40,048 nucleotides of DNA from a virus: positions 1 through 40,048 of IMG/VR virus record IMGVR_UViG_3300032323_001392; one strand, given 5' to 3'. The notes under the pieces are model-generated. The model made no database searches. It had not been told where the DNA came from and worked only from the letters and a program-made list of their open reading frames with translations. This document shows, one piece after another, positions 14,879 through 21,706 of this stretch (position 1 is its first letter; every line of letters starts with the position of its first letter). Both the position numbers and the translations under genes were made by a program.

Positions 14879-16410
14879 CTACCTTTCTTAATTCGCTGCC
14901 ACAATGTTTGATCGCCTTGCTCTGCATTTTGCACATAGCCTTCTAATCTTCGTTGGTTCTCTTGATCTGATGTCCGTCCACGTTCTCCATCCAGCTCACT
15001 GTCTTTTTTTTTATTCTCGACTTGTTCGAGTGCCCACTTAGCTGCTTCTTCGGCAGCTTCGTCTTCGGAAAAGTCCGGTTGGGCTTTTAGATAATCTTCC
15101 CACGGCAGGTTAGATATTATTCCTTTTTCAAATAATTTTCTTTGAAATTTCAAGGAACTATCTGGATTATCATGTTTCCATGCCTGCATAGCCTGTTTTT
15201 CTGTATCGGCTGCTGCTTCAATGATTTCGTGATCTTCTAGGTCTTTTTCTTCTTCGACTGCCTTTTCAGCTTCAGCAATCATTTGATTCCAATCTTCGAG
15301 AGCGTTCTTGTCGTCTATATTTTCGAACAACTGCTCTTGAGTAATGATTTCGCCTTTGGGTAAATCTTTATTGGCTTCTTCTTGTATCTGTTGGATCTGT
15401 TCATCAGTTAATGGACCATCATCCTGTTCGTATTTTGGCTCTTCGGTGTGTATCGGTGTCGTACCCCAGCTCGGTGTTGGATTAAATGTTGTTGAAGGAA
15501 ACGGCCAAAATGCGCTGGCCTGTGGCCACGATGATGCTGAGTTATCTAATTCTTCTGCTTCTTTGTCTAGTTCACGAGCACGGTCTTTTCTATCGTCAAA
15601 CCAGTTGTTTACATCTTGATCGTCATCCTCTGCTTTGCGTAACCACTGGAATGAATATTGGCTGGCTAATAACAGTATAACTGCCAACGGATCAAACACT
15701 ATAACGATGATTATGATTACCCAGCGAACAGCCTTTTCTAGGAGGTTTTGATCGGGGGCATCTCCGTAAAGAAGTGCGGCAATGTACTTGATGGGTCCGA
15801 CTTCAGCTTCAATCTTACGGAGATCCTTGGCGATTGGAGCACGTTCTTCATTGAGCTTTGTAATCGCAGTCTGGGCCTTTGCGATATCATTTTGTAATTG
15901 GTTCCTTTCCCTTTGCTGACTTCTGCGTAGATTTGCGGCTTTGTCTGCGCCTTTTTCGTCTGTGGATCTTGCCATAACTTGATCAACAGCTTCATCCATT
16001 TGTTTAAGAGCTTTTCTAGAAGCATCGATATTCTCCCTTTGTGTTTTTATTTTTTCGTCTAACAGTGATACCTGATCAACAACATCGCCTGTAGGCACTG
16101 CTTGATCTAAGTGGGCTTTAGACAAGAAACCAAAAATACCCATTGATGTGATCAACATCAATATAGTGATTGCTACGATGAGATAGGTTCGGATTAATCT
16201 AGGAGCGATGCTCCAATTCATTTTGAGCCATACGGTGGCTACGAGTTTGCTGACTTCCAGGGTCACTCCCATAATTATAATAGGAATGGCTGCAGCGGCA
16301 AATATAGCTACGAGACCTGCCACTGAATACCAAACAGCCACAGCTGAAATACTGAGACCGCTGGCCAATGCTAACCAGGCAATTAATTTATCACTTGTAT
16401 GTATTTTCAT
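14875..16410 (-). CDS. Membrane-anchored coiled-coil protein of unknown function
   Basis: 511 residues. Three hydrophobic segments near the N-terminus (about 10-30, 33-50, 73-95) are followed by a long coiled coil (about 105-200, rich in R, K, E and Q) and a fourth membrane segment (WVIIIIVIVFDPLAVILLLA, about 230-250). The C-terminal half is acidic and low in order (PLTDEQIQQIQEEANKDLP and many E/D). Large proteins of this layout occur in marine T4-like phages without known function. The late promoter 7 bases upstream of the start suggests late expression with almost no leader. Confidence 0.8.
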   Translation of the reverse strand: MKIHTSDKLIAWLALASGLSISAVAVWYSVAGLVAIFAAAAIPIIIMGVTLEVSKLVATVWLKMNWSIAPRLIRTYLIVAITILMLITSMGIFGFLSKAHLDQAVPTGDVVDQVSLLDEKIKTQRENIDASRKALKQMDEAVDQVMARSTDEKGADKAANLRRSQQRERNQLQNDIAKAQTAITKLNEERAPIAKDLRKIEAEVGPIKYIAALLYGDAPDQNLLEKAVRWVIIIIVIVFDPLAVILLLASQYSFQWLRKAEDDDQDVNNWFDDRKDRARELDKEAEELDNSASSWPQASAFWPFPSTTFNPTPSWGTTPIHTEEPKYEQDDGPLTDEQIQQIQEEANKDLPKGEIITQEQLFENIDDKNALEDWNQMIAEAEKAVEEEKDLEDHEIIEAAADTEKQAMQAWKHDNPDSSLKFQRKLFEKGIISNLPWEDYLKAQPDFSEDEAAEEAAKWALEQVENKKKDSELDGERGRTSDQENQRRLEGYVQNAEQGDQTLWQRIKKGS

Positions 16411-16413
16411 GAA

Positions 16414-16857
16414 CTAGTATTTATCGCTTTGCCATTGCCATCTGGTGTTAATGTCATCAAAACAAGCAGTTGCAGCCATGGTCTTTTCCACGCCATAGGC
16501 TATGACCTGTATATGCATGCGTCGGCAGTAGCCGGAACCAATAGGCCATGTCATTACTGGCACCGCATAACCAGATGCATCGCTCTGATACCAAGAGACT
16601 TTTTGACCATTGTCTGAATACATTACCGCATGATTCACCGATGAATGATACACCTCTTTTTGTTCGTCATTGAGAGTCTTGAACCAACCAAAGGTAAAGT
16701 CTACTAATCTATTTGTAAAGCCGCCTGATCGATATTCAAAAAATCTGGGATTATCTGCTTCTACTGCACCAGCGCCTAGACTAACGGCCAGCAGTATTAA
16801 CGATTTCCCAACTACCGTCCGGCTTTTGGCAACTAATGCCTTTGCGCTCGACATCAT
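16414..16857 (-). CDS. Exported surface-antigen-like protein
   Basis: 147 residues. A basic n-region then SLILLAVSLGAGAVEA form a signal peptide. The C-terminal half has SSVNHAVMYSDNGQKVSWYQ, VPVMTWPIGSGYCRRMHIQV and TAACFDDINTRWQW, which resembles the RT0821/Lpp0805 surface-protein/17-kDa antigen pattern (W, G-x-C-R, A-C, W). The start lies inside the end of the preceding lipoprotein gene (77-base overlap in another frame); no better start is seen. The periplasmic or envelope role is unknown. Confidence 0.65.
   Translation of the reverse strand: MMSSAKALVAKSRTVVGKSLILLAVSLGAGAVEADNPRFFEYRSGGFTNRLVDFTFGWFKTLNDEQKEVYHSSVNHAVMYSDNGQKVSWYQSDASGYAVPVMTWPIGSGYCRRMHIQVIAYGVEKTMAATACFDDINTRWQWQSDKY
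16418..16425 (-). promoter_or_regulatory. T4-type late promoter (GATAAATA) for the coiled-coil membrane protein
   Basis: Octamer 7 bases upstream of the ATG at 16408-16410, leaving at most a few bases of leader. It lies within the last codons of the upstream surface-antigen-like gene. Confidence 0.7.
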
Positions 16858-17143
16858 AATTTCCTTGTCTCATATAGTAAATGAATTCACCGCAATTGGC
16901 AGCCATACCTAATCTAACTTCAGCTAATCGTTTGATTTGATCGTCAGTGCATTCTAATGTAGTCTTGCTATTGACCACTGATCGATTCTCAGTTTGAATC
17001 GTCTGACTGGTATAACAGTACTGTGGCTTCTGTGCTTTAACAAGAGGCGCAGAACTGCAACCAGATAATGCCAAGACACAGGCTAATGTAAGCGCAGGTA
17101 CTACTGCAAGGGATACTCCCCAGAGTTCGTCCTTGACTTTCAT
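16781..17143 (-). CDS. Lipoprotein with surface-antigen-like C-terminus
   Basis: 120 residues. The signal peptide ends in lipobox ALSGC, so Cys29 or nearby should be lipid-modified. The mature part has Cys pairs (YCYTSQ, LECTDDQIKRLAEVRLGMAANCG) and ends GISCQKPDGSWEIVN, a tail seen in small outer-membrane antigens. It starts directly after the LPP20-like lipoprotein (1-base overlap) and overlaps the next exported protein by 77 bases. The three form one envelope-protein operon from the promoter at 17661-17689. Confidence 0.75.
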   Translation of the reverse strand: MKVKDELWGVSLAVVPALTLACVLALSGCSSAPLVKAQKPQYCYTSQTIQTENRSVVNSKTTLECTDDQIKRLAEVRLGMAANCGEFIYYMRQGNYDVERKGISCQKPDGSWEIVNTAGR

Positions 17144-17622
17144 TATTGTGCTTTCTGTGCTTTAGCTTCTGCGATCAATTGATCAAATACTGCTTTAGGC
17201 ATTTTCAAACGCACGAACGTATAGTGACGTCCAGACATTGTGAACTGGCCTACTTCACGATTTAGATGTTCACGAATCACAGTATTTTTAACTTGATATG
17301 AAATCACTGTGTGGGTAGATTTTTTATCATCTACAAATTTGATTTCAGTTGACGAATTAACTTCACTGTTAATACGTTTAGCAAAGTTGTTCATAGCGAT
17401 AGCATACATCTGTTCTTCTGCGGCTTGTGCGTGAATTGATTCACCTGCACCGCAAGCGTATGCATATTCTTTAGTCCACCAGAACCAACCTTCTGTTCCA
17501 GCTTGGGCGCAATCTTGATACCAGCTAGGCTGTGCATAAGTCTTGCGATCCGGAATGTCTTTCATACCAGCACAACCTACAAGTGCTGCGATTAATGGTG
17601 CTAAAATAATTGCCTTTTTCAT
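17143..17622 (-). CDS. LPP20-like lipoprotein
   Basis: 159 residues. Lipobox ALVGC (Cys17) after a short basic n-region. Mature hallmarks are PSWYQD, then GWFWWTKEYAYACGAGES, AMNNFAKRINSEVNSSTEIKFVDD and NREVGQFTMSGRHYTFVRLKMPK, the SHS2-like domain of LPP20-type lipoproteins. It is expected to be in the periplasm, anchored to the outer membrane. Expression is from a strong sigma-70 promoter with a CACACAGAAAGG leader. A role in remodelling the host envelope or excluding other phages is speculative. Confidence 0.8.
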   Translation of the reverse strand: MKKAIILAPLIAALVGCAGMKDIPDRKTYAQPSWYQDCAQAGTEGWFWWTKEYAYACGAGESIHAQAAEEQMYAIAMNNFAKRINSEVNSSTEIKFVDDKKSTHTVISYQVKNTVIREHLNREVGQFTMSGRHYTFVRLKMPKAVFDQLIAEAKAQKAQ

Positions 17623-17660
17623 AACGTGCCTTTCTGTGTGTGAATATTAACAACAACTAC

Positions 17661-17689
17661 AGTATAGCACCTATTGACTCGAAGGTCAA
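17661..17689 (-). promoter_or_regulatory. Sigma-70 promoter for the lipoprotein operon
   Basis: TTGACC (17684-17689), 17-base spacer, TATACT (17661-17666). The -35 region lies in an inverted repeat CTATTGAC/GTCAATAG that could be an operator. Confidence 0.85.
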
Positions 17690-17708
17690 TAGATACTTTA
17701 CCAAAATG

Positions 17709-18026
17709 CTATTTGAAGTAGATCAGTGCTAACATGCTGGCCTGTACGATGAATCCGAGACCAATGGTGATTAGATTGAGCATGTCCTTTTGGACAGCAG
17801 CTTTGAAGAACAACAATGTCAATGCTGACCAAATCAACAGTACCAAATCAATCGATGGTGCTCGATCTGTGAGCCCGCTCATGATGGCCAAGAATGACGG
17901 CACTGTAGCCGCATGCAGTAGGATGATAGAAAGCCATCCTAGTGTCTCTGCAGATGTTTGTCCAAATTTTTCTGTAACGAATGTTTTGAACTTTTCTAGA
18001 TCGAAATTAAATTTTTCAATGATCAT
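17709..18026 (-). CDS. Small three-helix membrane protein
   Basis: 105 residues. A soluble N-terminus (MIIEKFNFDLEKFKTFVTEKFG) is followed by three hydrophobic helices at about 29-50, 59-75 and 84-104. It overlaps the SleB-type hydrolase gene by 4 bases, so they are co-translated. Pairing of a wall hydrolase with a small multi-helix membrane protein recalls lysis cassettes, so a holin is possible. No holin family is recognised. Confidence 0.65.
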   Translation of the reverse strand: MIIEKFNFDLEKFKTFVTEKFGQTSAETLGWLSIILLHAATVPSFLAIMSGLTDRAPSIDLVLLIWSALTLLFFKAAVQKDMLNLITIGLGFIVQASMLALIYFK

Positions 18027-18574
18027 ATATTAGCCTTTCCTCTGTAGAATATATGGTTACCAATCTTACCAATCTTTTCAAATCCCCAACGAGGATTTAC
18101 ATAGTCGGCATGATAGAATAATGCATCTTTTAGAACATCTAATTTAAATCCTTCCAATATAACTTTTTTAGCCACTTCATAACTTTCGTTATATGCCTGT
18201 TGGTTAACTGGTCGAGCTTTGGTAGCAGAGTCACAGAACCATGAGAATTGGCAAACGACTCTTTCCATAACAACATTTTTTTGATAAATGACTCCACAGA
18301 CGTCTGGAGCAAACTTGCCCGAATTAACACGGTTCATAACTACCTGTGCTACTGCTACTTTACCTTCGAACGATTCATGACCTGCTTCTCGGTAAATGTT
18401 CATGGCCATACAGTCTAATTGTTTTTCACGAACCTTGATTGATACAACGTCTTGAGAGTAAGCACCGTTTCTCTCTTTCAACAATGCAAATTTGGTTGTG
18501 GTAACATTTTCGACCAAAAAGAATACTGCTAACAGTCCCAGAACACAGGACGATAATTTAAATGACTTTTCCAT
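18023..18574 (-). CDS. SleB-type cell wall hydrolase
   Basis: 183 residues from the ATG at 18574, chosen because AAAGGAGGA lies just upstream; a GTG 15 bases earlier would put the ribosome site inside the gene. An N-terminal signal or anchor helix (LSSCVLGLLAVFFLVENV) is followed by the Hydrolase_2/SleB domain (about 55-183): LDCMAMNIYREAGHESFEGKVAVAQVVMNRV, VVCQFSWFCD, and ALFYHADYVNPRWGFEKIGKIGNHIFYRG. Family members cleave peptidoglycan glycan strands. In the phage it could serve host lysis or local wall opening. Confidence 0.87.
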   Translation of the reverse strand: MEKSFKLSSCVLGLLAVFFLVENVTTTKFALLKERNGAYSQDVVSIKVREKQLDCMAMNIYREAGHESFEGKVAVAQVVMNRVNSGKFAPDVCGVIYQKNVVMERVVCQFSWFCDSATKARPVNQQAYNESYEVAKKVILEGFKLDVLKDALFYHADYVNPRWGFEKIGKIGNHIFYRGKANI

Positions 18575-18842
18575 AAGTCCTCCTTTCACTTGGTGTTACG
18601 ATTTTCTGTAACATTACATTAAGGGAGTTAACTTCACGAGGCTCACGAAAGAACCCTGACATACGTGTAGTTGTCTCCATTGGACGCACTGTCTCATAAT
18701 CAGTGTGCCTTTGGAGCCTTGACCGCCCGAATCTCACGGGTTTCTCATTGGCCAAGACTCGCGGATCAATATCAATAAAACTTCGCTCTCGATACTGATC
18801 TACTATCTTGTTTCTTTGCGAAACGTATAATATATAGTTCAT
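18558..18842 (-). CDS. 94-residue hypothetical protein
   Basis: It starts MNYILYVSQRNKIVDQYRERSF and is basic, with ARG-rich stretches (RFGRSRLQRH, FFREPREVN). No signal peptide and no known motif. No clear ribosome site lies before the ATG. It overlaps the SleB-type hydrolase start by 17 bases and fills the space between two real genes, which supports coding. The weak initiation signals keep confidence moderate. Confidence 0.5.
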   Translation of the reverse strand: MNYILYVSQRNKIVDQYRERSFIDIDPRVLANEKPVRFGRSRLQRHTDYETVRPMETTTRMSGFFREPREVNSLNVMLQKIVTPSERRTYGKVI

Positions 18843-18871
18843 ATTTTGGATATGAGGGCTAAAATGTGGTA

Positions 18872-19261
18872 TTATCGACGCATTTTGGCAATATCTTCAG
18901 CTTCTTTATCGCTAAAGATAGGAACCGCATTACTTTTATGCATTGTACCTATGCCTTTTATCGCAGTTCCGGTATAGACCTGGTCCGGTTTTTTCAAACA
19001 CGGGCCGCCTGTAAATGGTAAACTGTCAATTTTGGCTGTTTCACGAACATAGGGTTTTGTGACCACAGGGTTCATTGCAGGTGCAGCCAACCCACGCTGT
19101 CGTTTACGTTCCTCTGCTTCAACTCCCCAACGTTTCATAAACTCTTTCCAAGATTGTTCTCGTTCGCGGGCTTTGCGGGCATGTTCTGCCGAAGCAAATT
19201 TCTTTTTACCTTTTTTCTTGCCGGTGGTAGTAAGCCACGGACCTTCTAAATGCATACTCAA
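18872..19261 (-). CDS. Conserved phage hypothetical protein, basic
   Basis: 129 residues. N-terminus MSMHLEGPWLTTTGKKKGKKKF is followed by a charged helix (ARKAREREQSWKEFMKRWG), and the C-terminus is AIKGIGTMHKSNAVPIFSDKEAEDIAKMRR. The overall layout (TTTGKKKGK start and THMKSNAVP-like end) resembles a small protein of marine T4-like phages of unknown role, from memory. The basic N-terminus suggests nucleic acid or virion contact. Driven by a sigma-70 promoter at 19293-19321. Confidence 0.75.
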   Translation of the reverse strand: MSMHLEGPWLTTTGKKKGKKKFASAEHARKAREREQSWKEFMKRWGVEAEERKRQRGLAAPAMNPVVTKPYVRETAKIDSLPFTGGPCLKKPDQVYTGTAIKGIGTMHKSNAVPIFSDKEAEDIAKMRR

Positions 19262-19292
19262 AATAGACTCCTAACTTGTTTACTATACTAAT

Positions 19293-19321
19293 ATTATACA
19301 CTCATTTGGTCTGATTTGCAA
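19293..19321 (-). promoter_or_regulatory. Sigma-70 promoter inside the end of the SGNH hydrolase gene
   Basis: TTGCAA (19316-19321), 17-base spacer, TATAAT (19293-19298). The -35 box is part of the 22-base direct repeat described separately. Confidence 0.7.
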
Positions 19322-19712
19322 GCTCTTTATATCCAGCCCAACTCGGATGGATATTATCTTTTTGCAATCTGTCCGTTTTAATGATTGTGTCTCCACGTGA
19401 ACGAGCAATGATTTCAACAATTTCATTGACATCGGATTTACAGAATTTATCGTTACAGGGGGGCATTATCCAAAATACACGCTCTGCTGTGACACGACTT
19501 CGCATTTTGGACAATTCTTTAAATGTGTGTACACCTTTGTGATCGTTGGTGCCCAAACTGATAATCATAGATTTGGCAGTGAGATCTGTGTCGGCAAATT
19601 TTTTATTCCATTGCCATGTATTGTATCCGCCGACACTGTGACTTACGCATTCAGTTCTGACGTGTGCGGTTCCTACCGCAATACTATCACCTATAATCAT
19701 GCACTCGAACAT
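19302..19712 (-). CDS. SGNH/GDSL-type hydrolase
   Basis: 136 residues. Block I IIGDSIAVGTA (Ser10), block III LGTNDHKG (Asn) and block V DNIHPSWAGY (Asp and His) are all present, so the catalytic triad and oxyanion residues are intact. SGNH enzymes are esterases acting on acyl or acetyl groups of glycans or lipids; a phage enzyme might deacetylate surface polysaccharide. No signal peptide is visible. The start has GGAG upstream. The 3' end is duplicated just upstream of the gene (see repeat). Confidence 0.83.
   Translation of the reverse strand: MFECMIIGDSIAVGTAHVRTECVSHSVGGYNTWQWNKKFADTDLTAKSMIISLGTNDHKGVHTFKELSKMRSRVTAERVFWIMPPCNDKFCKSDVNEIVEIIARSRGDTIIKTDRLQKDNIHPSWAGYKELANQTK
19314..19335. 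repeat. 22-base direct repeat, copy 1 (end of SGNH hydrolase gene)
   Basis: Identical over 22 bases to 19731-19752 (ATTTGCAAGCTCTTTATATC then CA). Here it encodes GYKELAN near the C-terminus of the SGNH hydrolase. Confidence 0.9.
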
Positions 19713-19730
19713 AAGATCTCCAATTGTTTA

Positions 19731-19752
19731 ATTTGCAAGCTCTTTATATCCA
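19731..19752. repeat. 22-base direct repeat, copy 2 (remnant of an SGNH gene end)
   Basis: Exact copy of 19314-19335. In the SGNH frame it reads GYKELAN then a stop. It overlaps the last codons of the 2OG oxygenase gene in another frame, like the scar of a lost tandem copy. Confidence 0.85.
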
Positions 19753-20301
19753 TCCAAATTTAATACCTTGGGTCGAAGGGTTGGTCATATGATTTTGAAT
19801 ATAATTTAAATTAATAATAATTCTTCTTTTTGCATCTGTGGCACTTATCATTTTATGAGAAATATCAGTATCAAAAATTAATATCCTGTTTTCAACAGAA
19901 TCAATCTCGATTATTTCTTTTTCAACATCTATTAACGTTTTAGCATTACATGTTGTTAGATATAATATGGCTGTTTTAGAAGGTCCATCAGGAAAATCAA
20001 CATGCCACGAAGATTCGTATGTGTCTTTTTTGCTGATAGTCATATTTGCTCTAACTTGTAGTAATGAAGAGATTTTTAATTTATCTAATAATGGTTCTAG
20101 TAAATTAAAGTAAGGACTCGAAATAATGTTTTTCGAAAAAAAATTATGTGTAAAATAACACATACCATTCTCATCGTCTGATGTCAAATTATCTCTATAA
20201 AACCAATTCATATCATCTGATGTTAATGCGGTTTTTATTGTATCAAAATATTCTTTATCTAAAAAATTATCTATTACTTCGTACTTTGATTGTTCAGTCA
20301 T
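19744..20301 (-). CDS. 2OG-Fe(II) oxygenase-like protein (prolyl-hydroxylase type)
   Basis: 185 residues. Fe-binding pattern H-x-D then H: SSWHVDFPDG and later DTDISHKMISA, followed by the 2OG-binding Arg (AKRRIIINLNY). Between them lies TAILYLTT and an acidic, Glu-rich segment. N-terminus YEVIDNFLDKEYFDTIKTAL is typical of phage prolyl-4-hydroxylase-like proteins. The substrate is unknown; in marine phages these enzymes are common and may act on proteins or nucleic acids. The sequence is more AT-rich than its neighbours. Its last codons run into a repeat derived from the SGNH gene. Confidence 0.78.
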   Translation of the reverse strand: MTEQSKYEVIDNFLDKEYFDTIKTALTSDDMNWFYRDNLTSDDENGMCYFTHNFFSKNIISSPYFNLLEPLLDKLKISSLLQVRANMTISKKDTYESSWHVDFPDGPSKTAILYLTTCNAKTLIDVEKEIIEIDSVENRILIFDTDISHKMISATDAKRRIIINLNYIQNHMTNPSTQGIKFGWI

Positions 20302-20319
20302 AATAAAAATTCTACTCCC

Positions 20320-20880
20320 TTAACCGTAGATTCCTGCAGCATCATTATCTTGCACTGATACGTCCATGTTCCACGAAATAATTGTTTTAGTTTCTACTGA
20401 ATTATTAATCGGAGCCCTGTGAATTACCCAGCTAGGAAATGTAATGATATCGCCCTCATGTACATCAAACGTATGTATATCTTTTGTTATAGGATCTATC
20501 CATTCTGTTTGTGCGCTGCCTTCGGGCAAATGCACATAGTATACGTTTGTAAAGTTGTTGCTATGGGTATGCCAGGCATGTTTACCGCCAGTGGCATATT
20601 GTTGGAACCAAATCTCAGTGATGCCAAATGTTTGATATCCCATATTGTTACACCAATCTCGTAGATGAACTGCAAGAGGATAATTTATAATTTTAAGCCA
20701 TTCTCTTTCGCCGTCATATCTAGATGTACTCCAATCACATTTAATGATATCACTATTAAATGCCATCATATGTTCAGCTTTCTCTTGTCTTGAAATAGCA
20801 GCCAACACCTGTTGTTTTAGTTGGGTGTGTTCCTTAAAAGGTTTTATGCTTATCGGAAACTGTATAACAGCATTTGACAT
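20320..20880 (-). CDS. 2OG-Fe(II) oxygenase
   Basis: 186 residues. The fold-defining stretch is HAWHTHSNNFTNVYYVHLPEG. The metal site appears as H-x-H/D there, with a distal His in DIITFPSWVIHRAPIN and a basic residue in TKTIISWNMDV. It resembles the phage putative 2OG-Fe(II) oxygenase group (PF13759-like). The substrate is unknown. It is first in a run of two oxygenase genes and the SGNH hydrolase, expressed from the sigma-70 promoter at 20917-20945. Confidence 0.83.
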   Translation of the reverse strand: MSNAVIQFPISIKPFKEHTQLKQQVLAAISRQEKAEHMMAFNSDIIKCDWSTSRYDGEREWLKIINYPLAVHLRDWCNNMGYQTFGITEIWFQQYATGGKHAWHTHSNNFTNVYYVHLPEGSAQTEWIDPITKDIHTFDVHEGDIITFPSWVIHRAPINNSVETKTIISWNMDVSVQDNDAAGIYG

Positions 20881-20916
20881 TTAAAACTCCATGTTAGCGA
20901 CAGTCGTAATATATAT

Positions 20917-20945
20917 ATTGTAACATCGTTTGAAATCGTAGTCAA
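20917..20945 (-). promoter_or_regulatory. Sigma-70 promoter for the oxygenase/SGNH genes
   Basis: TTGACT (20940-20945), 17-base spacer, TACAAT (20917-20922). The -35 box follows directly on the upstream terminator hairpin. Confidence 0.85.
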
Positions 20946-20948
20946 GAG

Positions 20949-20970
20949 AATGCCCACCGAAGTGGGCATT
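20949..20970 (-). terminator. TTCG-loop terminator after the small secreted protein
   Basis: AATGCCCAC-TTCG-GTGGGCATT on the minus strand. The T run is poor (ATTCTCTTG), and it abuts the next promoter. Confidence 0.75.
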
Positions 20971-20975
20971 TTGGA

Positions 20976-21290
20976 TTAACCTAAGAAACGATATGCATTC
21001 ATGGCAGATACCTGTGCTTTTTGGCATAGGTCATTTTTCTGAGTCACTGCTGAACCAACTAGATCCTCACCTTTAGTGTGGACTTTACTCAAAGCTTCAA
21101 CCACTTGTGATTGTGCTTTACAAGCTAGATCGTAATCGCCTTTTTTCACTGCTGTGACACTTAGGTCTGACAAGCGTGTAGCACGTTCGAGTTCTACTTG
21201 TTTAGAATTAGATGTTAGGTATGTTGCTGATGCTACTGTGATTGAGGCAAATGCGATCGCCAGGGATGCTAAAACTACTGATTTCTTCAT
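20976..21290 (-). CDS. Small secreted protein
   Basis: 104 residues. Signal peptide MKKSVVLASLAIAFASITVASA, then a helical mature domain with two Cys (DLACKAQSQ and NDLCQKAQ) that could form a disulfide in the periplasm. No family is recognised. It is a single-gene unit with its own sigma-70 promoter, a consensus late promoter and its own terminator, which suggests high expression throughout infection. It lies between pqqA and the oxygenases. Confidence 0.75.
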   Translation of the reverse strand: MKKSVVLASLAIAFASITVASATYLTSNSKQVELERATRLSDLSVTAVKKGDYDLACKAQSQVVEALSKVHTKGEDLVGSAVTQKNDLCQKAQVSAMNAYRFLG

Positions 21291-21347
21291 TGTTATTTTC
21301 CTTTTGGGTTAATGTTTATAGATTTGTCAACTCGTGATTGACATGAC

Positions 21348-21355
21348 TATTTATA
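21348..21355 (-). promoter_or_regulatory. T4-type late promoter (TATAAATA) for the small secreted protein
   Basis: Perfect octamer just downstream of a sigma-70 promoter, so the gene seems to have both an early and a late start. Confidence 0.7.
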
Positions 21356-21357
21356 TT

Positions 21358-21386
21358 AGCATATATTACATTTTGACTTTTGTCAA
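21358..21386 (-). promoter_or_regulatory. Sigma-70 promoter for the small secreted protein
   Basis: Perfect TTGACA (21381-21386), 17-base spacer, TATGCT (21358-21363). It follows directly on the pqqA terminator. Confidence 0.75.
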
Positions 21387-21390
21387 GAGA

Positions 21391-21412
21391 AAGCCCCACC
21401 GAAGTAGGGCTT
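21391..21412 (-). terminator. TTCG-loop terminator after pqqA
   Basis: AAGCCCTAC-TTCG-GTGGGGCTT on the minus strand (with one G-T pair). It is the same type as at 20949-20970 and the tmRNA terminator. Confidence 0.75.
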
Positions 21413-21466
21413 CTTTTTTCATTTTGAACTTTATGAGTTCAGTTTGAAGTTATGTAGAACGAACAA

Positions 21467-21538
21467 TTACTTGTTCATTACATACATAGTTACTTCAAAA
21501 CCGAAACGCATTTCAGTTGCTGCTGGTTTTGTCCACAT
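21467..21538 (-). CDS. pqqA: PqqA, precursor peptide of the cofactor PQQ
   Basis: 23 residues, too short for usual gene finders. It begins MWTKPAATEMRFGF and continues EVTMYVMNK. The family pattern MWTKP...R.GFEVTMY is complete, with the two residues that become PQQ, Glu15 and Tyr19, in the E-x-x-x-Y spacing. PqqA is made on ribosomes, bound by PqqD and cross-linked by PqqE; no other pqq gene is seen here, so the host pathway would process it. PQQ serves methanol and other quinoprotein dehydrogenases in the periplasm. The ATG has an excellent ribosome site (GAGGAG, 8-base spacing), a leader of about 130 bases and its own terminator. This points to a methylotrophic host. Confidence 0.93.
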   Translation of the reverse strand: MWTKPAATEMRFGFEVTMYVMNK

Positions 21539-21670
21539 AGTATTTCTCCTCGTTTATAAAAATGTTACCATTTACAAACTCATGTCAGTGGAGATATCGA
21601 TCTTTTGATAAAGGTCCACCTTGAGGCCTATTAGTACTACGGCAACGATTGTCTGTTGTCCTTAATACTT
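21539..21670 (-). promoter_or_regulatory. Structured 5' leader of pqqA
   Basis: About 130 bases between the inferred transcription start and the ATG. Next to the ribosome site is a hairpin GTTTGTAAATG/CATTTTTATAAAC (21556-21583 region, GTAA loop). Further upstream GTGGA/TCCAC encloses TATC/GATA. No known riboswitch is recognised. Confidence 0.4.
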
Positions 21671-21677
21671 ATATAAT

Positions 21678-21706
21678 ATTATATGACAAAACCACCTAAA
21701 AGTCAT
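21678..21706 (-). promoter_or_regulatory. Probable sigma-70 promoter of pqqA (weak -35)
   Basis: Perfect TATAAT at 21678-21683; the -35 box at 17 bases is ATGACT (21701-21706), a poor match. Confidence 0.5.

Noticed and set aside
21620-21645. Stretch resembling the 3' end of 23S rRNA (GTACTAATAGGCC)
   Set aside because: Only about 13 bases agree and there is no wider rRNA similarity; it lies in the pqqA leader. Treated as chance.
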